Source: CAG-791 sp002390025
GTDB taxonomy: Bacteria; Bacillota; Clostridia; Lachnospirales; Lachnospiraceae
Direction of reading: 5' to 3'
Assembly: GCA_946543465.1 (NCBI GenBank)
Contig: CAMNLR010000035.1
Location: 1-22,296, forward strand
Length of the DNA stretch: 22,296 nucleotides
The position numbers and the translations under genes were made by a program. This document shows positions 8,023 through 14,481 of this stretch, in pieces. Below the pieces are notes generated by a model. That model saw only the letters and a program-made list of their open reading frames with translations. It did not search any database and was not told the DNA's origin. Every line of letters begins with the position of its first letter. Position 1 is the first letter of the stretch.

Positions 8023-8097
8023 ATGAGGCAGTTCCTTCTGCACCATCAAGATCAAAACTATGAGTATTTCAGAAAAAACAACAGAAAAAGAAATTGA
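8023..8097 (+). CDS. Possible 24-codon upstream ORF overlapping the mazG start
   Basis: ATG at 8023 is preceded by AGGAG with five bases between, the best ribosome binding site in the HD-mazG spacer. It reads 24 codons (MRQFLLHHQDQNYEYF...) and stops at 8095-8097, 36 bases past the mazG ATG in another frame. It could couple translation into mazG, which has no visible Shine-Dalgarno. It may equally be chance. No homologue is known to me. Confidence 0.3.
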   Translation: MRQFLLHHQDQNYEYFRKNNRKRN

Positions 8098-8899
8098 AAA
8101 TATAATCGAGCACATGGTCGAACAGGAAGTCGAACGCAGAATCGAACAGACTGACGAACTGGAATCCGAACGGAGAATCGAACATACTGCCGAACGGAAA
8201 TCCGGGCGGGAGGTCGAACATCCGGTCGAACAGAAAATAGAACACGCAGCAGAGCAGACTGCCGGAAAATATGAGAAGACCGGACAGGCCATGGAGGAGC
8301 TGCAGGAGACCGTAGCCCGCCTCCGGGCGCCGGACGGCTGTCCCTGGGACCGGGCACAGGACCACCTGTCCCTCAAGGCCGCCTGCGTAGAGGAAGCCGC
8401 AGAGGTCGTGAGCGGGATCAATATCCTGGCACAGACCGGCAGGGCCCACTGTCTGAAGGAGGAACTGGGAGACCTGCTACTTCAGGTCGTAATGCACGCA
8501 CAGATTGCTGAGGAAGAAAGCCTCTTTACCATGGAGGATGTCATCCGGGGCATCAATGAGAAGATGCTCCGCCGCCACCCCCACGTCTTCGGAGAGGAGA
8601 GCCTCAAATACCTTCCCGAAGAGTATGTGCGCCATTTACAGGAAAAGGCTGCCCAGAGGGCTTCAGAAGCCCGTCAGAAGGCCTGTGATCCCGGACAGGA
8701 CAAAGACTGCGGACAAGACCCTGAAAGCCGCAGAGAGGCGCAGAGGGGCTCCAGCTCCCTTCTGGCTGACTGGAAGGAGATTAAGTCCTATGAAAAAAGC
8801 GGGCGTGAGTGGGAAGAGGAATACCTCTTCCGGGCGTTCGATGAAGCCGAAGAGCTGATCGGCGTAGCCAGAAAGCGTAAACTCGAGAAAAAAAGCTGA
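8060..8899 (+). CDS. mazG: MazG nucleoside triphosphate pyrophosphohydrolase with tetrapeptide-repeat N-terminal extension
   Basis: From about residue 78 this is a MazG enzyme, which hydrolyses (d)NTPs to NMP and pyrophosphate to clean the nucleotide pool. Visible motifs are LRAPDGCPWDRAQDHLSL, the metal-binding EEAAEVV (E111, E112, E115) and EELGDLLLQVV (E134, E135, D138), and KMLRRHPHVFGEE. Only one MazG domain is present, with a ~110-residue tail. The first ~77 residues are an unusual extension: fourteen tetrapeptides of the form [I/V]-E-x-x from 12-nt repeats (8093-8260). There is no good Shine-Dalgarno before ATG 8060. An in-frame ATG at 8291 (MEELQETVARL) would give a normal-length MazG, so the true start is open. 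The uninterrupted frame and the similar segment in the HD neighbour favour the long form. Confidence 0.9.
   Translation: MSISEKTTEKEIENIIEHMVEQEVERRIEQTDELESERRIEHTAERKSGREVEHPVEQKIEHAAEQTAGKYEKTGQAMEELQETVARLRAPDGCPWDRAQDHLSLKAACVEEAAEVVSGINILAQTGRAHCLKEELGDLLLQVVMHAQIAEEESLFTMEDVIRGINEKMLRRHPHVFGEESLKYLPEEYVRHLQEKAAQRASEARQKACDPGQDKDCGQDPESRREAQRGSSSLLADWKEIKSYEKSGREWEEEYLFRAFDEAEELIGVARKRKLEKKS
8093..8260 (+). repeat. 14 x 12-nt tandem repeat encoding [IV]Exx in mazG
   Basis: The consensus unit is RTCGAACRGANN, in frame, giving IENI, IEHM, VEQE, VERR, IEQT, DELE, SERR, IEHT, AERK, SGRE, VEHP, VEQK, IEHA and AEQT in turn. The strict four-residue period with Glu at position two suggests a charged helix. 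Confidence 0.9.
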
Positions 8900-8941
8900 G
8901 TCTTCCCGGGTACATTTACAGAAAAAAGGGCTGAAAAATAC

Positions 8942-9007
8942 CCGGCAAGGGCAGAGCAGTACACCGGGAAAGGCAGAGCAGTACACTTGGAAAGGGCAGA
9001 GCAGTCA
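8942..9007 (+). repeat. Three tandem 22-nt repeats ending at the start of the dehydrogenase gene
   Basis: Copies CCGGCAAGGGCAGAGCAG..., CCGGGAAAGGCAGAGCAG... and CTTGGAAAGGGCAGAGCAG... begin at 8942, 8964 and 8986. The third provides GGAAAGGG as the likely ribosome binding site and runs into the ATG at 9007, so a repeat unit has become part of the translation initiation region. Confidence 0.85.
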
Positions 9008-9708
9008 TGTCGGTTTTTCCTTTTATGCAGAAGATCGATCAAAAGCGTTTCCTGGTCATCGGGGCCGGTGCGGTCGCACGCCGGAAAGTCCGCCTCCTGC
9101 TGCAGTTCACTGACAGGATCACGCTGATCACGCACCCGGCGGCGGATCATCACTCAGATGGTAATGCAGATAATCCCGATGCAGGTATCCTCTGTAGTGA
9201 AATGCGGGAGCTGTCGGACTTTGCCCGCAAGGGCGTCCAAATCCTGAACCGGCGCTTTTCAGTGAAGGACCTGGTCGATGCGGACTACTGTATCGTTTCC
9301 TCCGACAGTTTTGAAGACAATCAGAGGATCGCTGCCCTCTGCAGAGAAGCCGGGCTTCCTGTAAATGTGCCGGATGATCCAGACAGCTGTTCCTTCTTCA
9401 TGCCTTCTGTCGTGAAGAGGGGCAAGCTTGTGATCACAGTTTCAACCGGCGGCGGCAGTCCCGCCATGTCTGCAGAACTGCGGCGCAGGATCGAAGGCAT
9501 TCTCCCGCCGGATACGGAAGAGATCCTGGACCGCATGGAGGAGCTGCGCGCCTGGGTTCCCTCCCGCCTCCCCCGTTCGCAGGAGAGGGGCAGGCTCTAT
9601 TCCCATATTCTGGCCCGGCTCATGGAAGGAAGCCTTGATCCCACGGACAAAAGTGTGCGAAATGCCGCACTTTTGTGGATTGAAAGCAATATTGACCGCA
9701 TCGAATAA
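9007..9708 (+). CDS. Precorrin-2 dehydrogenase / sirohydrochlorin ferrochelatase-like (SirC, Met8, CysG N-domain type)
   Basis: The 233-residue protein is of the family that oxidises precorrin-2 to sirohydrochlorin with NAD+ on the way to siroheme or cobalamin. An N-terminal Rossmann motif FLVIGAGAVARRK (G19, G21) binds NAD. DADYCIVSSDS forms the next strand. NVPDDPDSCSFFMPSVVKRG carries the catalytic Asp (D123, equivalent by pattern to Asp104 of CysG). STGGGSPAMSAELRRRIE begins the C-terminal helical part. No methyltransferase domain is attached and no other tetrapyrrole genes are near, so it is an isolated member. Several residues (a His/Asp/Asn-rich stretch near 40-52) look inserted. Whether it also chelates metal cannot be told. 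It lies 107 bases after mazG with no terminator between. Confidence 0.88.
   Translation: MSVFPFMQKIDQKRFLVIGAGAVARRKVRLLLQFTDRITLITHPAADHHSDGNADNPDAGILCSEMRELSDFARKGVQILNRRFSVKDLVDADYCIVSSDSFEDNQRIAALCREAGLPVNVPDDPDSCSFFMPSVVKRGKLVITVSTGGGSPAMSAELRRRIEGILPPDTEEILDRMEELRAWVPSRLPRSQERGRLYSHILARLMEGSLDPTDKSVRNAALLWIESNIDRIE
9647..9676 (+). other. Hairpin within the 3' end of the dehydrogenase gene
   Basis: ACAAAAGTG at 9647 and CACTTTTGT ending at 9676 are inverted copies around GCGAAATGCCG, entirely within coding sequence about 30 bases before the stop. There is no T-run directly after. It could protect the mRNA 3' end or act as an RNase site; chance is possible. Confidence 0.45.
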
Positions 9709-9935
9709 TATTATCATTTCAGTCAATGAAGATAAATGAATTCAAAAAATATTTCAAAAATATTACAACTCAGTCGGTCAACGCAATTTGGGTTGACTCA
9801 TAGAATTAATGTATTTTCAAGCCTTGAGCCTTATGGTACGGGGCTTTTTTAGTTCTGTTTTTCATATTAATTGCAGAAATAGGCCATTTATTTGCCGAAA
9901 TAGTCTAAAAAGTTACAGAGTTGTTACATATATAG
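9709..9935. other. AT-rich gene-free stretch between dehydrogenase and lysozyme genes
   Basis: It holds a small inverted repeat, GTCAAC/GTTGAC at 9778-9797, and a possible terminator at 9819-9850. No convincing coding sequence is present, although a frame is open from 9809 into the lysozyme gene. Confidence 0.6.
9819..9850 (+). terminator. Weak candidate terminator
   Basis: AAGCC (9819-9823) or GAGCC (9826-9830) can pair with GGCTT/GGGCT at 9841-9846, followed by TTTT. The stem is short. It would end transcription of the HAD-HD-MazG-dehydrogenase group. Confidence 0.4.
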
Positions 9936-9964
9936 TTGAATTTTTTAATATTCTTCTATATAAT
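9936..9964 (+). promoter_or_regulatory. Sigma-A promoter of the lysozyme-like hydrolase
   Basis: TTGAAT (9936-9941), a 17-base spacer and a perfect TATAAT (9959-9964) in very AT-rich DNA. The start of transcription would be near 9971, giving a leader of about 90 bases before the TTG start at 10064. Confidence 0.7.
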
Positions 9965-10063
9965 GTGAAATTGGTTAAAATCTTTTTTTATGAACAGTTT
10001 TTCGGAAAAACCGAAACCGTAAATAGACAGGTGAAAAGCCTTTTTCTGAGAGGAGCATTTTAT

Positions 10064-12166
10064 TTGATCAACAAAAAATGTAAAGTCGGAAAGAAAACAA
10101 TGGCAGCCAGGAGGATTGCGGCCATCCTGATGACAAGTACCCTTGCAGGTACTATTGCAGCAGGCCTTCCCGCAACCATCCAGATTTCTGCCGCATCATA
10201 TTCTGCCAACGCAGACTACATCTTCGAATATCTGACCAAAAAGCTCGGATATAACGAGGCTGCCGCCTGCGGTATCATGGCCAACATCCGCTGTGAGTCC
10301 ACCTTCAATCCGCACGCATGGAATGCCGGCGGCGGAAGCTACGGTCTGTGTCAGTGGACAGGCGGCCGTTACGGCCGTCTTCAGAGCTGGTGCCGTTCCA
10401 ACGGGTATGATTACACGACGATCGACGGCCAGCTCGCCTATCTGGAATTTGAGTTAAAGAGCTACTACTCGGGCGTTGAAAATTATCTGCGCTCTGTTCC
10501 CAATACTGCCGACGGCGCCTATGATGCCGGCCAGTATTACTGCTATCATTTCGAAGCGCCCGCCAGCCGCGGAAGCGTTTCTCATTATCGCGGCGGGCTC
10601 GCCAGCGGTACCTTCTGGGAGACCTACAGACCCGCGGAATGGTATGAGGAAGACGGCAAATGGCGTTATCTCAAGCGCGACGGTACCTATCATACATCCT
10701 GGCTCACCGTTGATAATAAGACTTATTATCTGGATGAGAACGGCTACCGCGTCAGCGGCTGGAAGACCATCGACGGCATCCGCTATTATTTTGACAAAAA
10801 AGGCGTCATGGCCACCGGCTGGGTCAAAGTTGACGGCAAAAACTATTACTTCGATGAGGAAGGCTGTCTGATCACCGGCCTGGTACGGGGCGGCGGCGAC
10901 TGGTATCTGGTCAATCAGGACGGCGAGATCAAGTCCTCCAATGAGATGGGCGATTTCGCACAGGCCTGGATCCCTCCTGCAAAAGAGCCCACAGACACCA
11001 CCCTGGCCTCTGCAGATGATAATAAGAATGCTGCATCAGGCAATTCCGGACAGACTGCTTCCGCCGGAGCGGCCGGCAGTAACCAGAGCTCTGCTGCCTC
11101 TGCAGCAGCTTCCTCCGGTAAAGAAAAAGATGATCCTGTGACTATGGCCAACGGCTTCCTGGGGCTTGACAGCGCCGCAGGAACAGCCCGTCCGGCCTCT
11201 GATGACGATTCAAGGGAACTTGAGGCCGACACGCCCGATGGAATCCAGATCGCAGGCATTCAGAAACTTCTCAAGGCCGCATCAGACGCATCGCAGAGTG
11301 TATCGATCGCTTCTGTGCAGACCGAGGCTGATGAATCTGAAGAGACCGCTGAGACAGAAGAAGCTGCTGAGGCTGCCGCTGAAACCGCTGAAGCGGAAGA
11401 AGGCGCAGAGAATGCTGCTTCCTCTGACACCGCCGAAGCGGCTGAAGAGACTGCAGAGGACGCTGCCGCATCTGAAACTGCAGATTCCGCCGATGGGGCT
11501 GAGGAGGCCGCAGAGGCCGATGAGGAAGCTGCAGACAACGAGACTGCAGAGGATGCTGACAAAGAGGAGGAAGCCGCAGAAGAGGACGAAGAGGCCTCTG
11601 TAGCCGAGACCCTGGACGAAGCTCCTGAAAGCGCTTCGTCTGATGAGACCGCCGAAGAAGAGACTGAGGCGGAGACAGACGGAGAAGAAAACACCGAAGA
11701 GGCTGATCAGGCTGAAGAAGATACACAGGACAAGGAAGAAGAAGGCGATGACGCCGAGGATGCATTTGCTGCAGCAGATGCCCTGCGTGCTGCCGCTGCA
11801 GCCACAGATGAAGCAGCCGAGGAAGAAATTGCCGGCGGATTCTTAAATCTCTTCGATCCTGAGGCAAGTTCCACCGCCGGGACACTTCCTGAAATCATCC
11901 AGGAAGCTGTTTCTTCGGTCAGGTTCACTCTCAAGGACAACAAGATCCCTTCGATCAAGCGCAGCGAGATGGACGATCTCGTAGACATTCTGATAGAAAA
12001 GAATCTTCTGCATGCTGTCGCAAAAGACGGGAAAGATATCACTGAAGATCTCGAGGTCACCTTCGAGAAAGTCAGTGGAAAAGATAACGTATACAAGGTC
12101 ACTTTCACCGCTGAATACCAGGGTGACAAGACTGAATTCGAATCCGAGGTAACAGTTACAGACTAA
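10064..12166 (+). CDS. Secreted lysozyme-like cell-wall hydrolase with CW-binding repeats and acidic linker
   Basis: I choose TTG 10064 as start: AGGAG lies eight bases upstream and it yields a proper signal peptide (KKCKVGKKTMAARR, then a hydrophobic core, cleavage probably after residue 44, ISAA). An ATG at 10100 is the alternative; an open frame back to 9809 includes the promoter and is not real. Residues ~46-190 match the phage-tail lysozyme domain: GIMANIRCESTFNP with likely catalytic Glu78, then GSYGLCQWTGGRYGRL. Residues ~192-290 contain four cell-wall-binding repeats (WRYLKRDG, YYLDENGYRVSGW, YYFDKKGVMATGW, YYFDEEGCLITG). Residues ~420-600 are an extreme Glu/Ala/Asp-rich linker. The last ~85 residues form an Ig-like domain (VRFTLKDN...YKVTFTAEYQG). 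It probably cuts peptidoglycan outside the cell. The 700-residue length is due mostly to the linker. Confidence 0.88.
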   Translation: MINKKCKVGKKTMAARRIAAILMTSTLAGTIAAGLPATIQISAASYSANADYIFEYLTKKLGYNEAAACGIMANIRCESTFNPHAWNAGGGSYGLCQWTGGRYGRLQSWCRSNGYDYTTIDGQLAYLEFELKSYYSGVENYLRSVPNTADGAYDAGQYYCYHFEAPASRGSVSHYRGGLASGTFWETYRPAEWYEEDGKWRYLKRDGTYHTSWLTVDNKTYYLDENGYRVSGWKTIDGIRYYFDKKGVMATGWVKVDGKNYYFDEEGCLITGLVRGGGDWYLVNQDGEIKSSNEMGDFAQAWIPPAKEPTDTTLASADDNKNAASGNSGQTASAGAAGSNQSSAASAAASSGKEKDDPVTMANGFLGLDSAAGTARPASDDDSRELEADTPDGIQIAGIQKLLKAASDASQSVSIASVQTEADESEETAETEEAAEAAAETAEAEEGAENAASSDTAEAAEETAEDAAASETADSADGAEEAAEADEEAADNETAEDADKEEEAAEEDEEASVAETLDEAPESASSDETAEEETEAETDGEENTEEADQAEEDTQDKEEEGDDAEDAFAAADALRAAAAATDEAAEEEIAGGFLNLFDPEASSTAGTLPEIIQEAVSSVRFTLKDNKIPSIKRSEMDDLVDILIEKNLLHAVAKDGKDITEDLEVTFEKVSGKDNVYKVTFTAEYQGDKTEFESEVTVTD
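11320..11870 (+). repeat. Low-complexity acidic coding stretch (Glu/Ala/Asp)
   Basis: About 180 residues of the hydrolase consist almost entirely of E, A, D, T and S, built from GAA/GCT/GAG/GCC codons. The composition makes the opposite strand and other frames open as well; those frames are artefacts. Confidence 0.8.
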
Positions 12167-12179
12167 AGAAAGGTATAAA

Positions 12180-12260
12180 ATGAAACAGCATAAGTTTTTC
12201 GCATGGGCTACCGTTTTCTGTTTTCTGATGACAATGCTTACAGGATACGAGAGGAAATAA
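12180..12260 (+). CDS. Small membrane peptide, 26 residues
   Basis: ATG 12180 follows AGAAAGG at good spacing, 13 bases after the hydrolase stop, and reads MKQHKFFAWATVFCFLMTML... to a TAA at 12258. It has a basic start, one hydrophobic segment and the ending TGYERK. I recall similar short Firmicute peptides with an HK-aromatic start and a TGYK ending, so a conserved micro-protein is plausible; this is recollection, not a search. It would be cotranscribed with the hydrolase. Its role is unknown. Confidence 0.55.
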   Translation: MKQHKFFAWATVFCFLMTMLTGYERK

Positions 12261-12264
12261 TGAG

Positions 12265-12368
12265 ATATAGTTTTTCGACTGATAAAACTATTATCGACTG
12301 ATAAAAATAATATCAGTTGAAAAAAAAAATATCGGCTGACAAAACTTACATCGACGGATAAAAAGAAT
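12265..12368 (+). repeat. Degenerate repeats after the small peptide gene
   Basis: At least four imperfect copies of ATCGACTGATAAAA (as TTCGACTGATAAAA, ATCGACTGATAAAA, ATCGGCTGACAAAA, ATCGACGGATAAAA) are strung together before the terminator at 12371. Confidence 0.7.
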
Positions 12369-12370
12369 AT

Positions 12371-12420
12371 AGAGAACCGGAGCCGGGTGATAATTCCCGC
12401 TGCTCCGGTTCTCTTTTTTC
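12371..12420 (+). terminator. Strong Rho-independent terminator of hydrolase transcript
   Basis: AGAGAACCGGAGC (12371-12383) pairs perfectly with GCTCCGGTTCTCT (12402-12414), with an inner CGGG/CCCG, followed by TTTTTTC. It also faces the 3' end of the minus-strand recombinase gene and may serve both. Confidence 0.9.
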
Positions 12421-12474
12421 ATTCATCTACATCCGTCAGGATGTCCTCCTGAGGCTGATTTTTCTTTTTTTCAT

Positions 12475-13596
12475 TTATTCATCTTCATCTGTCAGGACCT
12501 CCTCCTGAGACTGATCGCGCAGGCGGACAATGTTGCGGGCGCTCTTGCGGCGGTCTTCGTCGATGGCCGCGTAGTGTTTACGGGTCGTATTGACGTCCTT
12601 GTGGCCCAGGACATCCGCCACAAGATAGATGTCGCCGGTAGCCCTGTACAGGCTTGTGCCATAGGTGCTGCGCAGTTTGTGGGGGGTGATCTTTTTGAGG
12701 GAGGTGGCCAGTCCCGCATATTTTTTGACCAGGTTTTCGACGGCGCGGACCGTGATCCGCCTGTTCTGGAGGGAGAGGAAGAGGGCTTTTTCGTGGCCTT
12801 CTTTTGGAAGGATCTGACTGCGCTGTTCCAGATATTCTCTGATGGCAGATTCCACCTCATCGCCAAAGTAGACGATGGATTCGTATCCGCCCTTGCGGTG
12901 GACCCGGATGCCCTTTTCCTTGAAGTCAATATCATCCAGATCGAGGCCAACACACTCGGAGACCCGGATTCCTGTGCCCAGAAGGAGAGTGAGGAGGGCA
13001 ATGTCGCGGAGGCGCGTCTTGTCGTGGAAGCGCAGCTGGTTTTTGGTGAGCTGTGCGCCGCTGTCAGCCTTGTCCAGCATGTCGTTGACCTCATCCGCAT
13101 CCAGGCGGACAATAGGCTTTTCGCGAAGTTTGGGAAGGGGAACCAGGGCGGAGACATCCCTCTGCAGTATCTCCGAAGTGTAGAAGTACTTGAACATGCT
13201 GCGGACCGCCGAGAGCTTGCGCGCCTTTCCGCGGGCGTCGTTTGTAAAGATCTGTCCGTCCTTCTCATAATAGGAGAGGTACTCGAGGAATTCTTCGATA
13301 TCCTCCTTGCCGATCTGCTCCAGGATGCTGATCGGATAGTCGCGGATCGCCATTCCCTTCAGAGACCTGTTTTCGTGTTCCAGAAACTCAAAAAAGACCC
13401 GCAGATCATAGGCGTAGGCCAGACGCGTGCGGGCGCCTGTCGACTCCTCAATGCCGCGGAAATACTGCCTGCAGAAGCGGGGCAGCTCCTCGAGGATCTC
13501 CCTCATCTTTTTCGTATTGCGGATTTCCTGCTCGCGGGAATATTTTTCGGTTCTTGCTTCCGTTTTTTTGTCTGTCTGTCGGACCCTTGCAGCCAT
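12475..13596 (-). CDS. Tyrosine recombinase (XerC/D-like integrase family)
   Basis: The 373-residue protein has an N-terminal SAM-like core-binding domain (~45-150) and a C-terminal catalytic domain with the full active site: R211 (GTGIRVSE), a Lys in the HRKGGYES hairpin, H306 and R309 (HKLRSTYG), H332 (LGHKD) and nucleophile Y342 (TTRKHY). Such enzymes resolve chromosome dimers or move elements by site-specific recombination. I take ATG 13596 (MAARVRQTDKK) as start; upstream codons in frame (MEWSLLF...) are translated repeat units. GGAG lies 12 bases before it. No excisionase, att site or other mobile gene is visible, so it looks like a resident chromosomal recombinase rather than part of an element. 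Its leader is the repeat array at 13607-13748. It converges with the hydrolase operon. Confidence 0.92.
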   Translation of the reverse strand: MAARVRQTDKKTEARTEKYSREQEIRNTKKMREILEELPRFCRQYFRGIEESTGARTRLAYAYDLRVFFEFLEHENRSLKGMAIRDYPISILEQIGKEDIEEFLEYLSYYEKDGQIFTNDARGKARKLSAVRSMFKYFYTSEILQRDVSALVPLPKLREKPIVRLDADEVNDMLDKADSGAQLTKNQLRFHDKTRLRDIALLTLLLGTGIRVSECVGLDLDDIDFKEKGIRVHRKGGYESIVYFGDEVESAIREYLEQRSQILPKEGHEKALFLSLQNRRITVRAVENLVKKYAGLATSLKKITPHKLRSTYGTSLYRATGDIYLVADVLGHKDVNTTRKHYAAIDEDRRKSARNIVRLRDQSQEEVLTDEDE

Positions 13597-13606
13597 ATGC
13601 AGTCTA

Positions 13607-13748
13607 CACTCCATAAATAACAGTGACCACTCCATAAAAACAATGATCACTCATAAATAGCAATAATCACCCCATGAAAACAATGATCACTCATAAATAA
13701 CAGTAATCACTCCATGAAAGCCGTAATCACTCCATAATCAACAGTGAT
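13607..13748 (-). repeat. Seven 20-21-nt tandem repeats forming the recombinase leader
   Basis: Units begin CAC(T/C)C on the plus strand at 13607, 13628, 13648, 13668, 13688, 13708 and 13728. Read on the minus strand each is of the type ATCATTGTTTTTATGGAGTG, so each contains an ATG and most contain GGAG. The array fills the space between a likely promoter and the recombinase start codon. Confidence 0.9.
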
Positions 13749-13755
13749 TTTTCCA

Positions 13756-13764
13756 ATTGTAACA
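13756..13764 (-). promoter_or_regulatory. Extended -10 promoter for the recombinase
   Basis: On the minus strand TGTTACAAT matches an extended -10 (TGn plus TACAAT). Transcription would start near 13749, precisely at the edge of the seven-unit repeat array. No good -35 is seen, as is common with extended -10 promoters. Confidence 0.45.
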
Positions 13765-14336
13765 CACTTTTCCGCAAGAGGCATAGAGGTCTGACAGAGT
13801 CTGAAAGAGGCTGAAAGAGTTCCGTTAAATGTTTGAATGAGGAAGCCAAAAAGTAAATATATGCCGCTGCGGAGCGATCTTGTATATTCAAAATTAAGTA
13901 TACAGTTTTCTGTATAAACAAGTAATTTTCTGAATGATTTTCTTGACAATTACAGTCCGGTATGATAAATAAAAATTATTAGCACACTAAGTAATACTCA
14001 TATTATAATCGGACATTTTTCCATATCATCACTATCGCAAAAACGCTTCAGAATGCCGCCGCCCCAAGGCGCTCCGGCACAAAGAGGCATGTATGAATAT
14101 ATTGTGCTGCAGACGTCGGCTGGCAAAATCGGCCTGTCATTTGATCCGATTTCCATAACAGCCGGATGAACATGTACGTACAATATAAGATGCACCCCGC
14201 ATGTTCATTTATTTCCTTCATTCTGGCACCTGAAGGTTATGACGGACATCAGCGGGGTGTATTGATTCTTCACCGCTTAGGATGCGTGGGCAGGTGCTTT
14301 AACAGGCATGTAATATAATTTTTGAAATAATCTCAG
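13765..14336. other. Gene-free stretch between divergent genes
   Basis: No supported coding sequence is seen; short frames on both strands lack ribosome binding sites. Notable items are a perfect TTGACA at 13943 with only weak -10 candidates, and CACCCCGC (about 14191) facing GCGGGGTG (about 14252) across some 50 bases. A hairpin terminator on the plus strand closes the stretch, which may mean a small RNA is made here. Confidence 0.5.
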
Positions 14337-14378
14337 CGGGCACAGGTTTCCAAATCGGAGACCCGTGCCCGTTTTGCG
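14337..14378 (+). terminator. Hairpin terminator without an upstream gene
   Basis: CGGGCAC (14337-14343) pairs with GTGCCCG (14365-14371), and GGTTTC with GAGACC inside it, around a CAAATCG loop, followed by TTTTG. No plus-strand gene precedes it for over 700 bases. Confidence 0.65.
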
Positions 14379-14399
14379 ACTCAAAATACAGTGGTTCTG

Positions 14400-14408
14400 T
14401 GCTATAAT
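14400..14408 (+). promoter_or_regulatory. Extended -10 promoter for the gene at 14482
   Basis: TGCTATAAT is a perfect extended -10 element. The transcript would start near 14415, giving a leader of about 67 bases. No clear -35 lies at 17 bases; TTGCGA at 14374 is too far away. Confidence 0.6.
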
Positions 14409-14481
14409 AGACACGGCGGGATCAATTGAGGATCTGCATCATTTCGCTGATCATTTTACATTTTCAGGAGACTTACCGCGT

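Noticed and set aside
9809..10063. N-terminal extension of the lysozyme-like hydrolase from ATG 9809
   Set aside because: It would include a good promoter and a possible terminator, has no ribosome binding site, and would bury the signal peptide.
11260..11885. Overlapping frames opposite the acidic linker
   Set aside because: Ser/Ala- and Leu/Arg/Gln-rich translations are by-products of GAA/GCT-type codon repeats in the hydrolase gene.
12475..13596. Integrative element anchored by the tyrosine recombinase
   Set aside because: No tRNA gene, att repeats, excisionase, replication or conjugation genes are seen nearby, and the flanks look like ordinary chromosome.
12574..13620. Long plus-strand open frame opposite the recombinase
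   Set aside because: The minus-strand frame encodes a complete tyrosine recombinase with all active-site residues; the plus-strand frame shows no domain or ribosome binding site.
13998..14195. 65-codon minus-strand frame in the gene-free stretch
   Set aside because: No ribosome binding site, no family resemblance, and unusual composition for a protein.
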